A DNA stretch of 64,000 nt from an uncultured Pelagibacteraceae bacterium (GCA_902564265.1 CACFAI010000003.1:1-64000), one strand, 5' to 3'. Numbered from the stretch's first letter, positions 21,929 to 33,006 are shown. Translations and numbers: made by a program. Notes: generated by a model from the sequence alone, not told the origin.

Positions 21929-22846
21929 CTAGTTATTTGTTAAATTAACAAAAACGTCCTCTAAATCTGGGTCCTCAGATTTAATATCTTTAATGACTAT
22001 TCCTTGATTTTCTAATAACTTGATTATTTTTTGTATGTTAAATTCTTGTTTATTATATTCTATTTTAAATTCTGAATCTGTATTGGTTAAAATATTATAA
22101 CCTTTATTTTTCATATCATCTAAAACTATTCTCTTATTAATTTCAAATTTAAGGGTTTTTGTTTGAATCTTATTTAACATATTTTCGGTTGTATCTAATG
22201 CTATAAGATTACCTTTGTGAATTATACCAACTCTGTCGCACAATTCTTCAGCCTCTTGGAGATAGTGTGTAGTCAAAATAATTGTCACTCCAAGTTTTCT
22301 CAGTGATCTTATATTTTCCCACAAATTTTTTCTAAGTTCGACATCAACACCTGCAGTCGGTTCATCTAGTATAATTATAGGTGGTTTATGAACTAAAGCT
22401 TTCGCTATTAATAATCTTCTCTTCATACCTCCTGATAAATTTCTTGTATAACTATTTGATTTATCTTTTAAGGCGACTAATTCAAGGACAGTATCTGTTA
22501 TCCTATCTTTTTTTTTAACACCAAACAAACCAGCTTGAAGATCCAATAGTTTTTTTGGAGTAAAGAAAGGGTCAACGTTTATTTCTTGAGGAACAATTCC
22601 TAGCGAAACTCTTACTTGGCGTGGATTTTTATCTAAATCAAATCCCCATACAATTACTTCACCTGAGGTTTTATCTGTTACACCAGCAAGAATATTTATA
22701 AAAGTACTTTTTCCAGCTCCATTTGGACCAAGAAGTCCTAAAATTTCTCCTTCTTTCACCTCCAAGTTTAAATCTTTAAGTGCATGGATATTCTTTCGAT
22801 AAATTTTATTTAATTTTTTAACAGAAAGTACGTTTTTTTTACTCAT
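21929..22846 (-). CDS. ABC transporter ATP-binding protein (ABC-2 / YadG-like)
   Basis: Walker A GPNGAGKS, LSGGMKRR signature, IIILDEPTAGVD Walker B. Confidence 0.93.
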   Translation of the reverse strand: MSKKNVLSVKKLNKIYRKNIHALKDLNLEVKEGEILGLLGPNGAGKSTFINILAGVTDKTSGEVIVWGFDLDKNPRQVRVSLGIVPQEINVDPFFTPKKLLDLQAGLFGVKKKDRITDTVLELVALKDKSNSYTRNLSGGMKRRLLIAKALVHKPPIIILDEPTAGVDVELRKNLWENIRSLRKLGVTIILTTHYLQEAEELCDRVGIIHKGNLIALDTTENMLNKIQTKTLKFEINKRIVLDDMKNKGYNILTNTDSEFKIEYNKQEFNIQKIIKLLENQGIVIKDIKSEDPDLEDVFVNLTNN

Positions 22847-22896
22847 TTAGATTTATAGGCTTATAACATTAAGGTAAATTAATAATAATTTAATAA

Positions 22897-25668
22897 ATGG
22901 CTGAATTAAATAAAAAAAAACATTTTTATCTTATTGATGGCTCTGGGTATATTTTTCGAGCATATTATGCTCTTCCTCCTCTATCCAGAAAGTCAGATGG
23001 GTTACCAACAGGTGCTGTTGCAGGATTTTGCAATATGCTTTTTAAGTTGTTAGAGGATGCAAAATCAAAAGAAAACAAAGAGAAACCAACTCACTTCGTG
23101 GTTATTTTTGACTCTGCAAGAAAAAACTTTAGGAATGATATTTATCAAGACTATAAAGCGAACAGATCAGACGCCCCTGATGATTTGATCCCTCAGTTTG
23201 AGTACATTCGAAAATCTGTAGAGGCTTTTAATATTCCAGCTGTTGAAATGATTAATTATGAGGCCGACGATTTGATTGCAACTTATTCAAAACAAATTAC
23301 TAAACTTGGGTCTGATGTAACCATTGTTTCATCTGATAAAGATTTAATGCAGCTTCATGACAAAAAAGTAAGAATTTACGATCCTATGAAAAATAAATTT
23401 ATTAAGAAAGAGGATGTAATTGCTAAATTTGGAGTTACTTCAGATAAGGTTATTGATGTTCAATCTTTAGCTGGTGATTCAAGTGACAACGTGCCAGGTG
23501 TTCCTGGAATTGGAGTAAAAACAGCGGCAGAACTAATAAATAAATTTGGAAGTTTAGAAGAACTTCTCAAAAATGCTGAAACAATAAAGCAAAATAAAAG
23601 ACGAGAAACAATTATTGAAAATAAAGATAAAGCTTTAATAAGTAAGAAACTAGTAACTTTAAAAAATGATGTACCTGTAAAAAATAAATTAGATGATTTT
23701 TTATTGAAGGAAATTGATAAAAAAAAACTCTTCAATTTTTTAAGAGATATGGAGTTTAATAGACTGCTAAGTTCAGCGATTTCAACATATGGAGAAATTG
23801 ATTTTGAAAACGAAAATAAAGAACAAGCGCAAAAGACAAAAGATAATCTCTCAAAATCAAACTATAATTTGATAAAGAGCGAGGACGAATTAAAAAAATT
23901 AATACACAAAATAGAGGAAGTCGGAGAACTTGCTATTGACACAGAAACAAACTCCCTTAACCCGCATCTTGCCAAATTGGTTGGTATATCTGTATCTTTT
24001 AAAATAGGTGAAGCTTATTATGTTCCTTTAAATCATTCTAATGGGAAAAATTTGGATGAAAAAAATATACTTAAAATTTTAAAGCCATTATTAGAAGATA
24101 AGACCATTAAAAAGATCGGTCAAAATATAAAATTTGACTACATAATTTTTTATCATAGAGGCATAGAAATGAAATTTTTAGAAGACACAATGTTGATGTC
24201 TTACGTTCTAGATGCTGGAAAAAACAAACATAATATGGATGAATTATCAAAAATTCATTTAGATCATCAAACAATATCTTATAAAGACTTAGTTGGAACT
24301 GGAAAAAAACAAATTACCTTTGATGATGTAGATATTGATCAAGCAAAAGATTATGCAGCTGAAGATGCTGATGTTACTTATAGGTTATACAAAAAATTTT
24401 TGAAAGATATCAAAGAAGAGAAATTAGTAAATATTTATGAGTCTTTTGAAAAACCAATGATTGAAATTTTAGCTAAAATGGAAATTAGTGGAATAAAGTT
24501 GGATAAAGATTTCTTATTAAAACTTTCAAAAAAATTTAAAAAAAAAATAGCTGAATTAGAAAAAGACGTTTTCAAAATATCAAAAAAGAAATTTAAAATT
24601 GGTTCAACAAAACAGCTTGGTGAAATAATGTACAATGATTTAAAAATTTCAACATTAAAAAAAACAAAAAAAGGAAGCTTTGCCACGAGTGCCAGTGTTT
24701 TGGAAGATCTGGCATTTAAAGGACATGAATTACCTAAGTTAGTCTTAGAGTGGAGGCAAATTTCAAAGCTCCAAAATACATATTCAGACTCACTTCCAGA
24801 ATTTATCAATCCTGTTTCAAAAAGGGTTCATACATCTTTTTTGTTGGCAGCTACAACAACTGGTAGGTTAGCATCAAGTGATCCAAATTTACAAAATATT
24901 CCAATTAAGTCTGAAGATGGAAAAGAAATAAGAAAAGCCTTTATTTCAGAAAAAGGAAATTCACTTTTATCTGCTGATTATAATCAAATTGAAATGAGAA
25001 TACTTTCTGATTTAGCAGATGTGAAAGAATTAAAAAAAGCGTTTAATAATAATGAAGATATTCATTCTTTAACAGCCAGCCAAATTTTTAACGTAGAAAT
25101 TAATAAAGTGACTAAAGAGATGAGGAGAAAAGCAAAAGCAATTAATTTTGGCATTATCTATGGTATTTCACAGTACGGACTAGCTAAACAAATTTCTGTT
25201 TCAACAGCTGATGCTGAAATTTTTCTAAAGGCGTATTTTAAAAAATTCCCTGAGATAAAAGACTACATGTCGTCCACAATAAAACATTGTAGAAGGAGTG
25301 GATTTGTTAACAATATTTTTGGCAGAAAAACACACATTATGGGTATCAATGATAAGAATTTTAATATTAGAAACTTTCAAGAAAGGGCAGCGATTAATGC
25401 ACCAATACAAGGGTCAGCATCGGAATTAATGCGAATAGCCATGATAAGAATTTTTAATAAACTTAAAGAAGAAACAAAATTAAAGACAAAATTATTATTA
25501 CAAATTCACGACGAACTAATATTTGAAATACCTAATAATGAACTTGATAGAATCAAAAAACTAATTCAAACAGAAATGACCAGTGTTAAATCAAGCGATC
25601 ATCATACTTTTTCAATACCTATTCTAGTAGATGTAAATATTGGGGATAATTGGGGTATGTTGCATTAA
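22897..25668 (+). CDS. polA: DNA polymerase I with 5'-3' exo, 3'-5' exo and polymerase domains
   Basis: 923 aa; FVVIFDSARKNFRNDIY..KANR, ELAIDTETNSL exo motif, LSADYNQIEMRILSDL, QIHDELIFE. Confidence 0.97.
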   Translation: MAELNKKKHFYLIDGSGYIFRAYYALPPLSRKSDGLPTGAVAGFCNMLFKLLEDAKSKENKEKPTHFVVIFDSARKNFRNDIYQDYKANRSDAPDDLIPQFEYIRKSVEAFNIPAVEMINYEADDLIATYSKQITKLGSDVTIVSSDKDLMQLHDKKVRIYDPMKNKFIKKEDVIAKFGVTSDKVIDVQSLAGDSSDNVPGVPGIGVKTAAELINKFGSLEELLKNAETIKQNKRRETIIENKDKALISKKLVTLKNDVPVKNKLDDFLLKEIDKKKLFNFLRDMEFNRLLSSAISTYGEIDFENENKEQAQKTKDNLSKSNYNLIKSEDELKKLIHKIEEVGELAIDTETNSLNPHLAKLVGISVSFKIGEAYYVPLNHSNGKNLDEKNILKILKPLLEDKTIKKIGQNIKFDYIIFYHRGIEMKFLEDTMLMSYVLDAGKNKHNMDELSKIHLDHQTISYKDLVGTGKKQITFDDVDIDQAKDYAAEDADVTYRLYKKFLKDIKEEKLVNIYESFEKPMIEILAKMEISGIKLDKDFLLKLSKKFKKKIAELEKDVFKISKKKFKIGSTKQLGEIMYNDLKISTLKKTKKGSFATSASVLEDLAFKGHELPKLVLEWRQISKLQNTYSDSLPEFINPVSKRVHTSFLLAATTTGRLASSDPNLQNIPIKSEDGKEIRKAFISEKGNSLLSADYNQIEMRILSDLADVKELKKAFNNNEDIHSLTASQIFNVEINKVTKEMRRKAKAINFGIIYGISQYGLAKQISVSTADAEIFLKAYFKKFPEIKDYMSSTIKHCRRSGFVNNIFGRKTHIMGINDKNFNIRNFQERAAINAPIQGSASELMRIAMIRIFNKLKEETKLKTKLLLQIHDELIFEIPNNELDRIKKLIQTEMTSVKSSDHHTFSIPILVDVNIGDNWGMLH

Positions 25669-25678
25669 ATAATAGTGT

Positions 25679-25702
25679 ATTGTCTAAATTGAGACAATTT
25701 AG
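25679..25702. repeat. two overlapping inverted repeats upstream of chvI
   Basis: ATTGTCT-AAATTG-AGACAAT (25679-25698) and CTAAATTG-AGA-CAATTTAG (25684-25702), both perfect. Confidence 0.8.
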
Positions 25703-25719
25703 TATTTTTATATTAGGCT

Positions 25720-26418
25720 ATGACACAGACAATCGCTCTAATAGATGACGATAGAAATATTCTTACCAGCTTAAGTATTGCTTTAGAAAAAGAAGGTTTT
25801 AAAGTTCAAACTTATTTAGATGGCGAGAGTGCACTTATAGGACTAACAAGAACACCACCTGACCTAGCGATTGTAGATATTAAAATGCCTAAAATGGATG
25901 GGGAAGAATTACTAAAAAAATTAAGAAAAAAAAGTTCATTGCCAGTAATTTTTTTAACTTCAAAAGATGAGGAAGTAGATGAACTTTTGGGTTTAAAGTT
26001 AGGAGCAGATGATTTCGTTAAAAAATCTGGTGGTTTTTCAATTAAAGTTTTAGTCGAAAGAATAAGAGTTCAACTAAGAAAGAAAAATATAAGTGTAGAT
26101 GATAGTAAAAATATAATTACACATGGTAAACTTAAGTTGGATCCCTCACAACTTGAATGTGAATGGGACGGTAAACAGTTACCAGATAAATTGACAACAA
26201 CAGAATTTTTAATCGTCCAAGAGCTTGCTAAAAGACCAGGGATAATTAAAGAAAGAGCACAATTAATGGATATTGCTTATAGAGAAGATACTGATATCGA
26301 GGATAGAACTATTGATAGTCACGTTAAAAGAATAAGAAAAAAATTTAAAAAAATTGACTCAAGTTTTTCCGCTATAGAAACAAGATATGGAAGTGGCTAT
26401 AGGTGGAATGTTAATTAA
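25720..26418 (+). CDS. chvI: two-component response regulator, ChvI-like (OmpR family)
   Basis: [33 protein letters not shown], winged-helix C-terminus ending RYGSGYRWN. Confidence 0.9.
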   Translation: MTQTIALIDDDRNILTSLSIALEKEGFKVQTYLDGESALIGLTRTPPDLAIVDIKMPKMDGEELLKKLRKKSSLPVIFLTSKDEEVDELLGLKLGADDFVKKSGGFSIKVLVERIRVQLRKKNISVDDSKNIITHGKLKLDPSQLECEWDGKQLPDKLTTTEFLIVQELAKRPGIIKERAQLMDIAYREDTDIEDRTIDSHVKRIRKKFKKIDSSFSAIETRYGSGYRWNVN

Positions 26419-27956
26419 TGTTTTCTTCACTTATCAAAAACCTCTCTATTCTTAAAAAATTTTTATTCATCAATCTTTTAATTTTCATATTTATTGGTAC
26501 ATTAACCATAATCTATCTTAATTATGTTCAACCAAACTTAATTAAAAAAAAAACATCTCTTCAAATTGAGGTTATAAATAATACGATTAATAATTTAAAT
26601 AGACTCAATATTGAATTTGAAAAAAATGAGGTAAAAAAATTTTTATTGTCGACAAGATTTTTATTTCAAAATCTTGATAGAGTTATTTTTTTTAGCGAGT
26701 CATTTGAAATTTTAGCAGATACAGATACACTTGATCTTGATCCAAGATCCTTTTCATCAAGAATTGAAATAGTAGAATTTGATCTACAAAATAACGAAGA
26801 TAAAAAAAAAACAACCAGTGAATTAATTGATCCAAAAAAAAAGAGTCAATTTAAAGAGACCCTTCAAGAATATTCGATATCCGAGGATTATGGTAAGCCT
26901 GTTACTTTTACAAGTGAAACGTACAATAAATTTAAATTATCAACTATTAAGAATATTTTGCTTAATGATCAAAATGTTGGGTATATTCTAATATCCCAGA
27001 ATGCAAATGATGTTAAAACTGCAATAAATGAGAGAAAAACTTTTGTAATTCGAACGGCAATATTAATCGCAATTGTAATCTTTATTTTTTCTTTAGTTTT
27101 AAATAGATATTTTTTAAAACCAATCAAAAATCTTGTAAACTATACTGAAAACATAAAAGAGAAGAGTAAAAAGAAAATAGATATTAAAAGCTTAATAAAA
27201 AGAAATGATGAGCTAGGAACTTTGTCGTTATCTCTTGATGAAATGACAAATGAATTACAAAAAAGAGTTAACACAGCTGAAAATTTTTCCACAGATTTAG
27301 TTCATGAAATAAGAAATCCCCTAGCCTCACTTAAGAGTGCATCTGAATTATTAGAAGTTACCAATAGCAACTCTGAAAAAGAAAAATTAACAAAAATTTT
27401 GACCCACGATGTGGAGAGAATTGAAAGATTAATAACTGATTATTCCCAGATGCTCAAAGATGAAGTTGCGATCACTAAGGAAAGTATGAAAATTTTAGAC
27501 TTAAAAAAAATTGCTGATTCAGTTGTTGATGACTTTAACGCTATATACAATACAAAACGTGGTATTAACATAAATTTACAATTTAAAAATTCTGGCCAAA
27601 AGTTTAATATTAAAGGTATAGAAAATAGGATTGAACAAGTCCTAGCAAACCTTCTTGAAAATTCTATTTCATTTAGTAAAGATAATCAGAGCATTGTAGT
27701 TAAACTCTCCCAGAAAAAAGATGGAAAAATTTCTCTTAGTGTAATTGACGAGGGAATTGGGTTTAAAGAAAAAAATACGGATAAAATTTTTAAAAGATTT
27801 TATAGTAATAGACCAGATAAATTTGGTGAACACTCTGGATTAGGATTGAATATTGTCAAAAATCTAGTTGATCTTCATGGGGGTCAAGTGATCGCATCAA
27901 ATAATGTTAATAAAAAGGGAGCAAAAGTAGAAATTATTTTCCCAAAATTTAATTGA
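26418..27956 (+). CDS. chvG: sensor histidine kinase, ChvG/ExoS-like
   Basis: TM-sensor-HAMP; DLVHEIRNPLASLKSASELL H-box; N/G boxes ENSISFS, GLGLNIVKNLV; overlaps chvI stop. Confidence 0.9.
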   Translation: MFSSLIKNLSILKKFLFINLLIFIFIGTLTIIYLNYVQPNLIKKKTSLQIEVINNTINNLNRLNIEFEKNEVKKFLLSTRFLFQNLDRVIFFSESFEILADTDTLDLDPRSFSSRIEIVEFDLQNNEDKKKTTSELIDPKKKSQFKETLQEYSISEDYGKPVTFTSETYNKFKLSTIKNILLNDQNVGYILISQNANDVKTAINERKTFVIRTAILIAIVIFIFSLVLNRYFLKPIKNLVNYTENIKEKSKKKIDIKSLIKRNDELGTLSLSLDEMTNELQKRVNTAENFSTDLVHEIRNPLASLKSASELLEVTNSNSEKEKLTKILTHDVERIERLITDYSQMLKDEVAITKESMKILDLKKIADSVVDDFNAIYNTKRGININLQFKNSGQKFNIKGIENRIEQVLANLLENSISFSKDNQSIVVKLSQKKDGKISLSVIDEGIGFKEKNTDKIFKRFYSNRPDKFGEHSGLGLNIVKNLVDLHGGQVIASNNVNKKGAKVEIIFPKFN

Positions 27957-27998
27957 TCTATTGAATAAATTATCTTTTAATGTAAAAGATTTGCAAAA

Positions 27999-29285
27999 AT
28001 GAGCGATTACAAAGTAAAAGATATCAAATTAGCCGAGTTCGGCAGAAAAGAAATTTCACTTGCTGAAACTGAAATGCCTGGACTTATGGCTTTAAGAAAA
28101 GAGTACAAAGGAAAGTCCCCTTTAAAAGGAGCTAGAATTTTAGGTTGTCTACACATGACAATTCAAACTGCTGTGCTTATTGAGACATTAGTAGCTCTTG
28201 GTGCAGAGTGTAGATGGTCATCATGTAATATTTTTTCAACACAAGATCATGCGGCTGCAGCGATAGCAAAAGCTGGAATACCTGTGTTTGCCTGGAAAGG
28301 TGAAACAGAGGAAGAGTATTGGTGGTGTGTAAAACAAACAATTGAAGGTAAAAAAGATTGGAAGCCAAACATGATTTTAGATGATGGAGGTGACTTAACA
28401 GCTCTAATGCATAAAGATTATAAACATTTAATGAAAGATATTAAAGGTTTGTCAGAGGAGACTACTACAGGTGTTTTAGCCTTAAAAAAGATGGAGAGTG
28501 AAGGGACATTATTAGTACCAGCAATAAATGTTAATGACTCAGTGACAAAATCAAAATTTGATAATTTATATGGGTGCAGAGAAAGTTTAGTAGATGGAAT
28601 TAAAAGAGCTACAGATGTGATGATGTCAGGTAAGGTTGCAATTGTTGCAGGATTTGGTGATGTGGGCAAAGGAAGCGCAGCATCATTGAGGCAATCTGGA
28701 GCAAGAGTTATGATTACTGAAACTGACCCAATATGTGCGTTACAGGCAGCAATGGAAGGTTATGAAGTAGTATTAATGGATGAAATGATTAAAGAGGCAG
28801 ACATAGTGGTAACCGCGACTGGTAACAAGGATATTATAACTGCAGATCATATGAGAGATATGAAGGATAGAGCGATACTATGTAATATCGGACACTTTGA
28901 TAATGAAATTCAGGTTGAAGCATTAAAAAATTATAAATGGGATGAAATTAAACCACAAGTGCACGAAATAGAATTACCAAGCAAAAAAAGAATTATTCTT
29001 TTAGCTGAAGGTAGACTTGTTAATCTTGGATGTGCAACAGGTCACCCAAGTTTTGTAATGAGCGCATCTTTTACAAATCAAGTTACCGCTCAAATAGAAC
29101 TTTGGAACAATTCCTCGAAATATGAAAAAAAGGTTTATGTTTTACCAAAACATCTTGATGAGAAGGTAGCTATGTTACACCTAGAAAAAGTGGGAGCAAA
29201 GTTAACAAAACTGTCAAAAGAACAGGCTGATTATATTAGCGTAAAACAAGAAGGGCCATATAAGCCAGATGCTTACCGCTACTAA
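27999..29285 (+). CDS. ahcY: adenosylhomocysteinase
   Basis: [33 protein letters not shown]-terminal [10 protein letters not shown]. Confidence 0.98.
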   Translation: MSDYKVKDIKLAEFGRKEISLAETEMPGLMALRKEYKGKSPLKGARILGCLHMTIQTAVLIETLVALGAECRWSSCNIFSTQDHAAAAIAKAGIPVFAWKGETEEEYWWCVKQTIEGKKDWKPNMILDDGGDLTALMHKDYKHLMKDIKGLSEETTTGVLALKKMESEGTLLVPAINVNDSVTKSKFDNLYGCRESLVDGIKRATDVMMSGKVAIVAGFGDVGKGSAASLRQSGARVMITETDPICALQAAMEGYEVVLMDEMIKEADIVVTATGNKDIITADHMRDMKDRAILCNIGHFDNEIQVEALKNYKWDEIKPQVHEIELPSKKRIILLAEGRLVNLGCATGHPSFVMSASFTNQVTAQIELWNNSSKYEKKVYVLPKHLDEKVAMLHLEKVGAKLTKLSKEQADYISVKQEGPYKPDAYRY

Positions 29286-29730
29286 TCGTAGCAATATAAA
29301 AATTTCAAAAGAAATTGAGTTAAAAAGATTTTCTGAGAAAACTTCTACATTTATAAAAAAATTTAATACAATTTTTTTATACGGCGAACTTGGAGTTGGG
29401 AAAACTACATTTACTAAATATTTGATCAATAACCTGCAAAAAAAGGAAAAAAACAAGGTTACAGAAATACCTAGCCCAACATTCAATTTAGTTTACGAGT
29501 ACAAGATTAAAAAATTTAGAATTCAGCATTTTGATTTGTATAGATTAAAAAATAAAAAAGAATGTCTTAATATAGGTCTTTTTGAGGATGATAATGTGAT
29601 TTCAATTATTGAATGGCCAGAAAAAGTTCATTTTAAACCAAAAAAAAGGATAGAAATTTATTTCAAATATTTTGATAATTATAATTCGAGGCTATTAAAA
29701 ATTAAATTTTTTGGAAAAAATGAAGCTTAA
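29269..29730 (+). CDS. tsaE: tRNA t6A biosynthesis ATPase TsaE
   Basis: [41 protein letters not shown]. Confidence 0.92.
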   Translation: MLTATNRSNIKISKEIELKRFSEKTSTFIKKFNTIFLYGELGVGKTTFTKYLINNLQKKEKNKVTEIPSPTFNLVYEYKIKKFRIQHFDLYRLKNKKECLNIGLFEDDNVISIIEWPEKVHFKPKKRIEIYFKYFDNYNSRLLKIKFFGKNEA

Positions 29731-30649
29731 TAATAAAAAAGTAACTAAATTGAAAGGGGATGCTTCAGAACGAAAATTTTATAGATCAAAAAATTCCATA
29801 ATAATTTTTTCTAAAAAAAATAAAAAAAAAAATTTACTAATCTATGATGCAATAAATAGAATACTAAATTCAAGCGGTATTAAAGCACCAATATTATTAA
29901 AAACTAATTACAAAAAAAATTTAATAGAGGTGAATGATTTGGGGGATATTACACTGCTCAAACTTCTCAAAAATAGAAAAAACAAAAAAAAAATTTTTAT
30001 GAAAGTATTAGATTTATTATCAAAAGTTCAAAAAATAAAAAAATTTAATAATAAAGATTTTACAGGCAGAAAATATGAGATGGTAAGATATTCAAAAGAT
30101 AAGCTTTTAAGAGAGGCTTATTTGTTTAATGAGTGGTATCTTCCTCAAAAATTTAGCAAAAAAAAATTAAATCAATTTAAAAAAAGATTTAAGAATGTTT
30201 TTTTAAGATTATCAAAGGCGATCAAATTACCCGATGATGTCTTTGTCCATAGAGACTTTCATGTTTCAAATATAATGTTTAATCAAAATAAATTTCATTT
30301 AATAGATAGTCAAGACGCAGTTATTGGAAACCCAGCTTATGATCTTGCATCACTAATTGACGATGTAAGACTTAAAACCTCAAATAGTTTAAAAAAAGAG
30401 ATGTTTAATCATTTTTCGAAAAAATACTTTAGTAGAGATCTTAAAAAATTTGAAAACGACTTTTTGATTTTATCTGTATTAAGGAACTTTAAAATTCTTG
30501 GAATTTTTTCAAGACTTGCAAAAAGAGATAATAAAAACAGATATCTTAAATACATGCCTTATACATGGAGTCTTATTAAATTAAGAACTAAAAATGGTAA
30601 AGTATTTGATGAGTTAAGGTTAATTTTAAATAATAATAAAATTATATAA
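29720..30649 (+). CDS. aminoglycoside-phosphotransferase-fold sugar kinase, AmgK-like; ATG start chosen over the TTG at 29711
   Basis: VHRDFHVSNIMF catalytic loop, LIDSQDAVIGNPAYDLASLIDD; sits between tsaE and a MurU-like gene. Confidence 0.82.
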   Translation: MKLNNKKVTKLKGDASERKFYRSKNSIIIFSKKNKKKNLLIYDAINRILNSSGIKAPILLKTNYKKNLIEVNDLGDITLLKLLKNRKNKKKIFMKVLDLLSKVQKIKKFNNKDFTGRKYEMVRYSKDKLLREAYLFNEWYLPQKFSKKKLNQFKKRFKNVFLRLSKAIKLPDDVFVHRDFHVSNIMFNQNKFHLIDSQDAVIGNPAYDLASLIDDVRLKTSNSLKKEMFNHFSKKYFSRDLKKFENDFLILSVLRNFKILGIFSRLAKRDNKNRYLKYMPYTWSLIKLRTKNGKVFDELRLILNNNKII

Positions 30650-30660
30650 AAGTTAGTTAT

Positions 30661-31356
30661 ATGAAAAAAATTGAGGTTGCAGTGATATTAGGAGCTGGTT
30701 TTGGAAAAAGATTGTCTCCAATTACAAACAGAATTCCAAAACCTCTTGTTGAAATTGGAAATGAAACTATCTTAGAAAAGACTATAAAACTTGTAAAAAA
30801 ATTAAATCTCAAAAAAATTCTAATAAACACTCATTACAAACGAGACCAGCTTAAAAATTTTATTGAAAAAAAAAACTTTGATATTGATATAGAATTATTT
30901 GAGGAAGTCCCTGAAATTCTCAATACTGGTGGAGGAATTTTAAATATGATAATGGAAAACAAAAATGAATATTTTTTGACTTTTAATCCAGATACTTTAT
31001 GGAACGAAAATTATGTTGATGAAATATTAAAAATGGAAAATCAGTTTTTTAACTCAAATTCAAAAAATATTTTATTAGTGGTAAATAAAGATAAAAGCTT
31101 TGATCAAAATTTAATAGGAGACTTCAATCTTGAAGCGAATAAGCTAAAAAAAACAAAGCCCTTAAATTTTATTTACACAGGATGTCAAATATTAGAAAAG
31201 AAAATATTTAAAAAATTTAATAATAAATCCTTCCCAATGTCGGAGGTGTGGAATGATTTATTATCAAGAAATGAATTGATGGGTTTTGAAAGTAAAGTGA
31301 ACTTTAAACATGTCACTAATTACGATATTTATAATAAGCTCCTAAAAAGCAACTAA
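30661..31356 (+). CDS. nucleotidyltransferase, MurU-like (N-acetylmuramate-1-P uridylyltransferase family)
   Basis: VILGAGFGKRLSPITNRIPKPLVEIG NTP-transferase motif; NTGGGILNM. Confidence 0.82.
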   Translation: MKKIEVAVILGAGFGKRLSPITNRIPKPLVEIGNETILEKTIKLVKKLNLKKILINTHYKRDQLKNFIEKKNFDIDIELFEEVPEILNTGGGILNMIMENKNEYFLTFNPDTLWNENYVDEILKMENQFFNSNSKNILLVVNKDKSFDQNLIGDFNLEANKLKKTKPLNFIYTGCQILEKKIFKKFNNKSFPMSEVWNDLLSRNELMGFESKVNFKHVTNYDIYNKLLKSN

Positions 31357-32061
31357 ATTTTTAGCTCTTTCTTGATCAAGATATGTTACAGAAGAAATTT
31401 GAAGTTTGTCCTCAAAAATTATCAAAAGAGGATTTGCGGTTGGTATTTCCATTTTAGAAATTTCCCTCTCATTGATTCTAAAAAGATATTTGCAGAGAGC
31501 TCTTAAAGAATTTCCATGAGCTGAGATGCATACACCTTTCCCATTTTGAAGATCTTTTAAGATTAATTCATTATAACAATCCACTACACGTTTATGGGTA
31601 TCTTTTAAAGACTCAGTATCTGGAATATCAGTCACTGGTATATCCTTATAAGTTTCTATGTTGAGTGGATGGTAGGGGCTTTTCCTATCTAAAGCTCCAG
31701 GTTTGACATCCCACGATCTTCTAAATTGATGGATCTTCTCTTCTCCATATTTTTTCTTCATATCTTCTTTATTTAAACCTGTAAGCTCTCCATAATGCCT
31801 TTCATTTAATTGCCATTTTTTAGTAATTAAGTTTTCATCTTCATTTAATTCTTTCATTACAATTTTAAGAGTATCATTTGCCCTTTTTTGGTAGGAGCTA
31901 TAAAAAGAATTAAGTTTAACTTTTTTCTCTTTTATTAATTCTCCTGCTCTTTTAGCCTCAGCCCTGCCTTTTTGTGTTAGTTCAACATCGACCCAACCAG
32001 TAAATCTTTTTTGTCGGTTCCATTCACTTTGTCCATGTCTTATAAGAATAAGATGTTTCAT
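31342..32061 (-). CDS. gpmA: 2,3-bisphosphoglycerate-dependent phosphoglycerate mutase
   Basis: MKHLILIRHGQSEWNRQKRFTGWVDVELTQKG; SAHGNSLRALCKYL. Confidence 0.95.
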   Translation of the reverse strand: MKHLILIRHGQSEWNRQKRFTGWVDVELTQKGRAEAKRAGELIKEKKVKLNSFYSSYQKRANDTLKIVMKELNEDENLITKKWQLNERHYGELTGLNKEDMKKKYGEEKIHQFRRSWDVKPGALDRKSPYHPLNIETYKDIPVTDIPDTESLKDTHKRVVDCYNELILKDLQNGKGVCISAHGNSLRALCKYLFRINEREISKMEIPTANPLLIIFEDKLQISSVTYLDQERAKNLVAF

Positions 32062-32106
32062 TGAAATATTTGATATATTAAATGACAAATAAAATAAATA
32101 AAATTA

Positions 32107-32496
32107 ATGAAAATTTTTACAAATAGTATTCAATTAATTTTCAAATTATCTAATATATGTTTAATAATATTATATTTATATCCAGGTAGTATATTAGGTT
32201 TCTTTTTATACAATAATTTTAGTGATCAACCTCAGATAACTAGAGATTTTTTTCATATATCTTCAAATCACATTTACGCCTTTTCCCTGATTTCAGTCCT
32301 GGGTCTTTTTGCATTTAAGTCAAAAAAAAAATTATTCATATGTTTAATTTGCTTATCAATAATTCTTGAATTTTTCCATTTAGTTATACCAAATCGAAGC
32401 TTTCAAACAGGTGATCTAAATGGTAACTTGTTAGGTGTAATAATAATCTTTTTGATTTACAAAGTTTATGAAATCTTATTTCAAACAAAAAAATAA
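32107..32496 (+). CDS. VanZ-like small membrane protein
   Basis: 129 aa, several TM; DKxxH-like HxxF layout and C-terminal QTGDLNGNLLGVIIIFLIY. Confidence 0.55.
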   Translation: MKIFTNSIQLIFKLSNICLIILYLYPGSILGFFLYNNFSDQPQITRDFFHISSNHIYAFSLISVLGLFAFKSKKKLFICLICLSIILEFFHLVIPNRSFQTGDLNGNLLGVIIIFLIYKVYEILFQTKK

Positions 32497-32992
32497 TAAA
32501 ATTATATGTTTAATTTTGTTTATAATTTTTTTTTTAAAAACGAATTCATATTCGGAGGAAATAACAGGATATGCAAAAGTTATAGATGGTGACACTATAA
32601 TTATAAAGGGAAATAAAATTAGACTGTACGGTATCGACGCGCCTGAAAAAAATCAAATTTGCTCTAAGCCCTGGTTAAGTTTCAATATAGTCACATTTAA
32701 TAAAGATTATGAGTGTGGGCTCAAAACTACTAATTTATTAAAGAAGTTTGTTAAAAACGAAATATTGGTATGTAAAAAGAAATCTATGGATAGATATAAT
32801 AGAATCATTGCTATTTGTTTTAAGAAAAGACGGGATATTAATTCTTGGCTTGTAAGGAATGGTTTAGCTGTTGCTTACACTAAATATTCAAAAAAATATA
32901 TCATTAATGAAAATGATGCGAAAAAAGAAAAAAAAGGTTTATGGGCTGGAAATTTTGAAATGCCTTGGGAATGGAGAAAAAAACGTAAATAA
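32468..32992 (+). CDS. secreted thermonuclease (SNase) family nuclease
   Basis: Signal peptide; AKVIDGDTIIIKGNKIRLYGIDAPEKNQ, DRYNRIIAIC, GLWAGNFEMPWEWRK. Confidence 0.93.
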   Translation: MKSYFKQKNNKIICLILFIIFFLKTNSYSEEITGYAKVIDGDTIIIKGNKIRLYGIDAPEKNQICSKPWLSFNIVTFNKDYECGLKTTNLLKKFVKNEILVCKKKSMDRYNRIIAICFKKRRDINSWLVRNGLAVAYTKYSKKYIINENDAKKEKKGLWAGNFEMPWEWRKKRK

Positions 32993-33006
32993 ATTATAAA
33001 TAAAGG

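Noticed and set aside
24435-24809. 124-aa minus-strand ORF inside polA
   Set aside because: Antisense to a strongly recognised polA reading frame; composition matches shadow translation
27957-27998. SAH riboswitch upstream of ahcY
   Set aside because: Spacer is only 42 bp and lacks the GC-rich SAH aptamer
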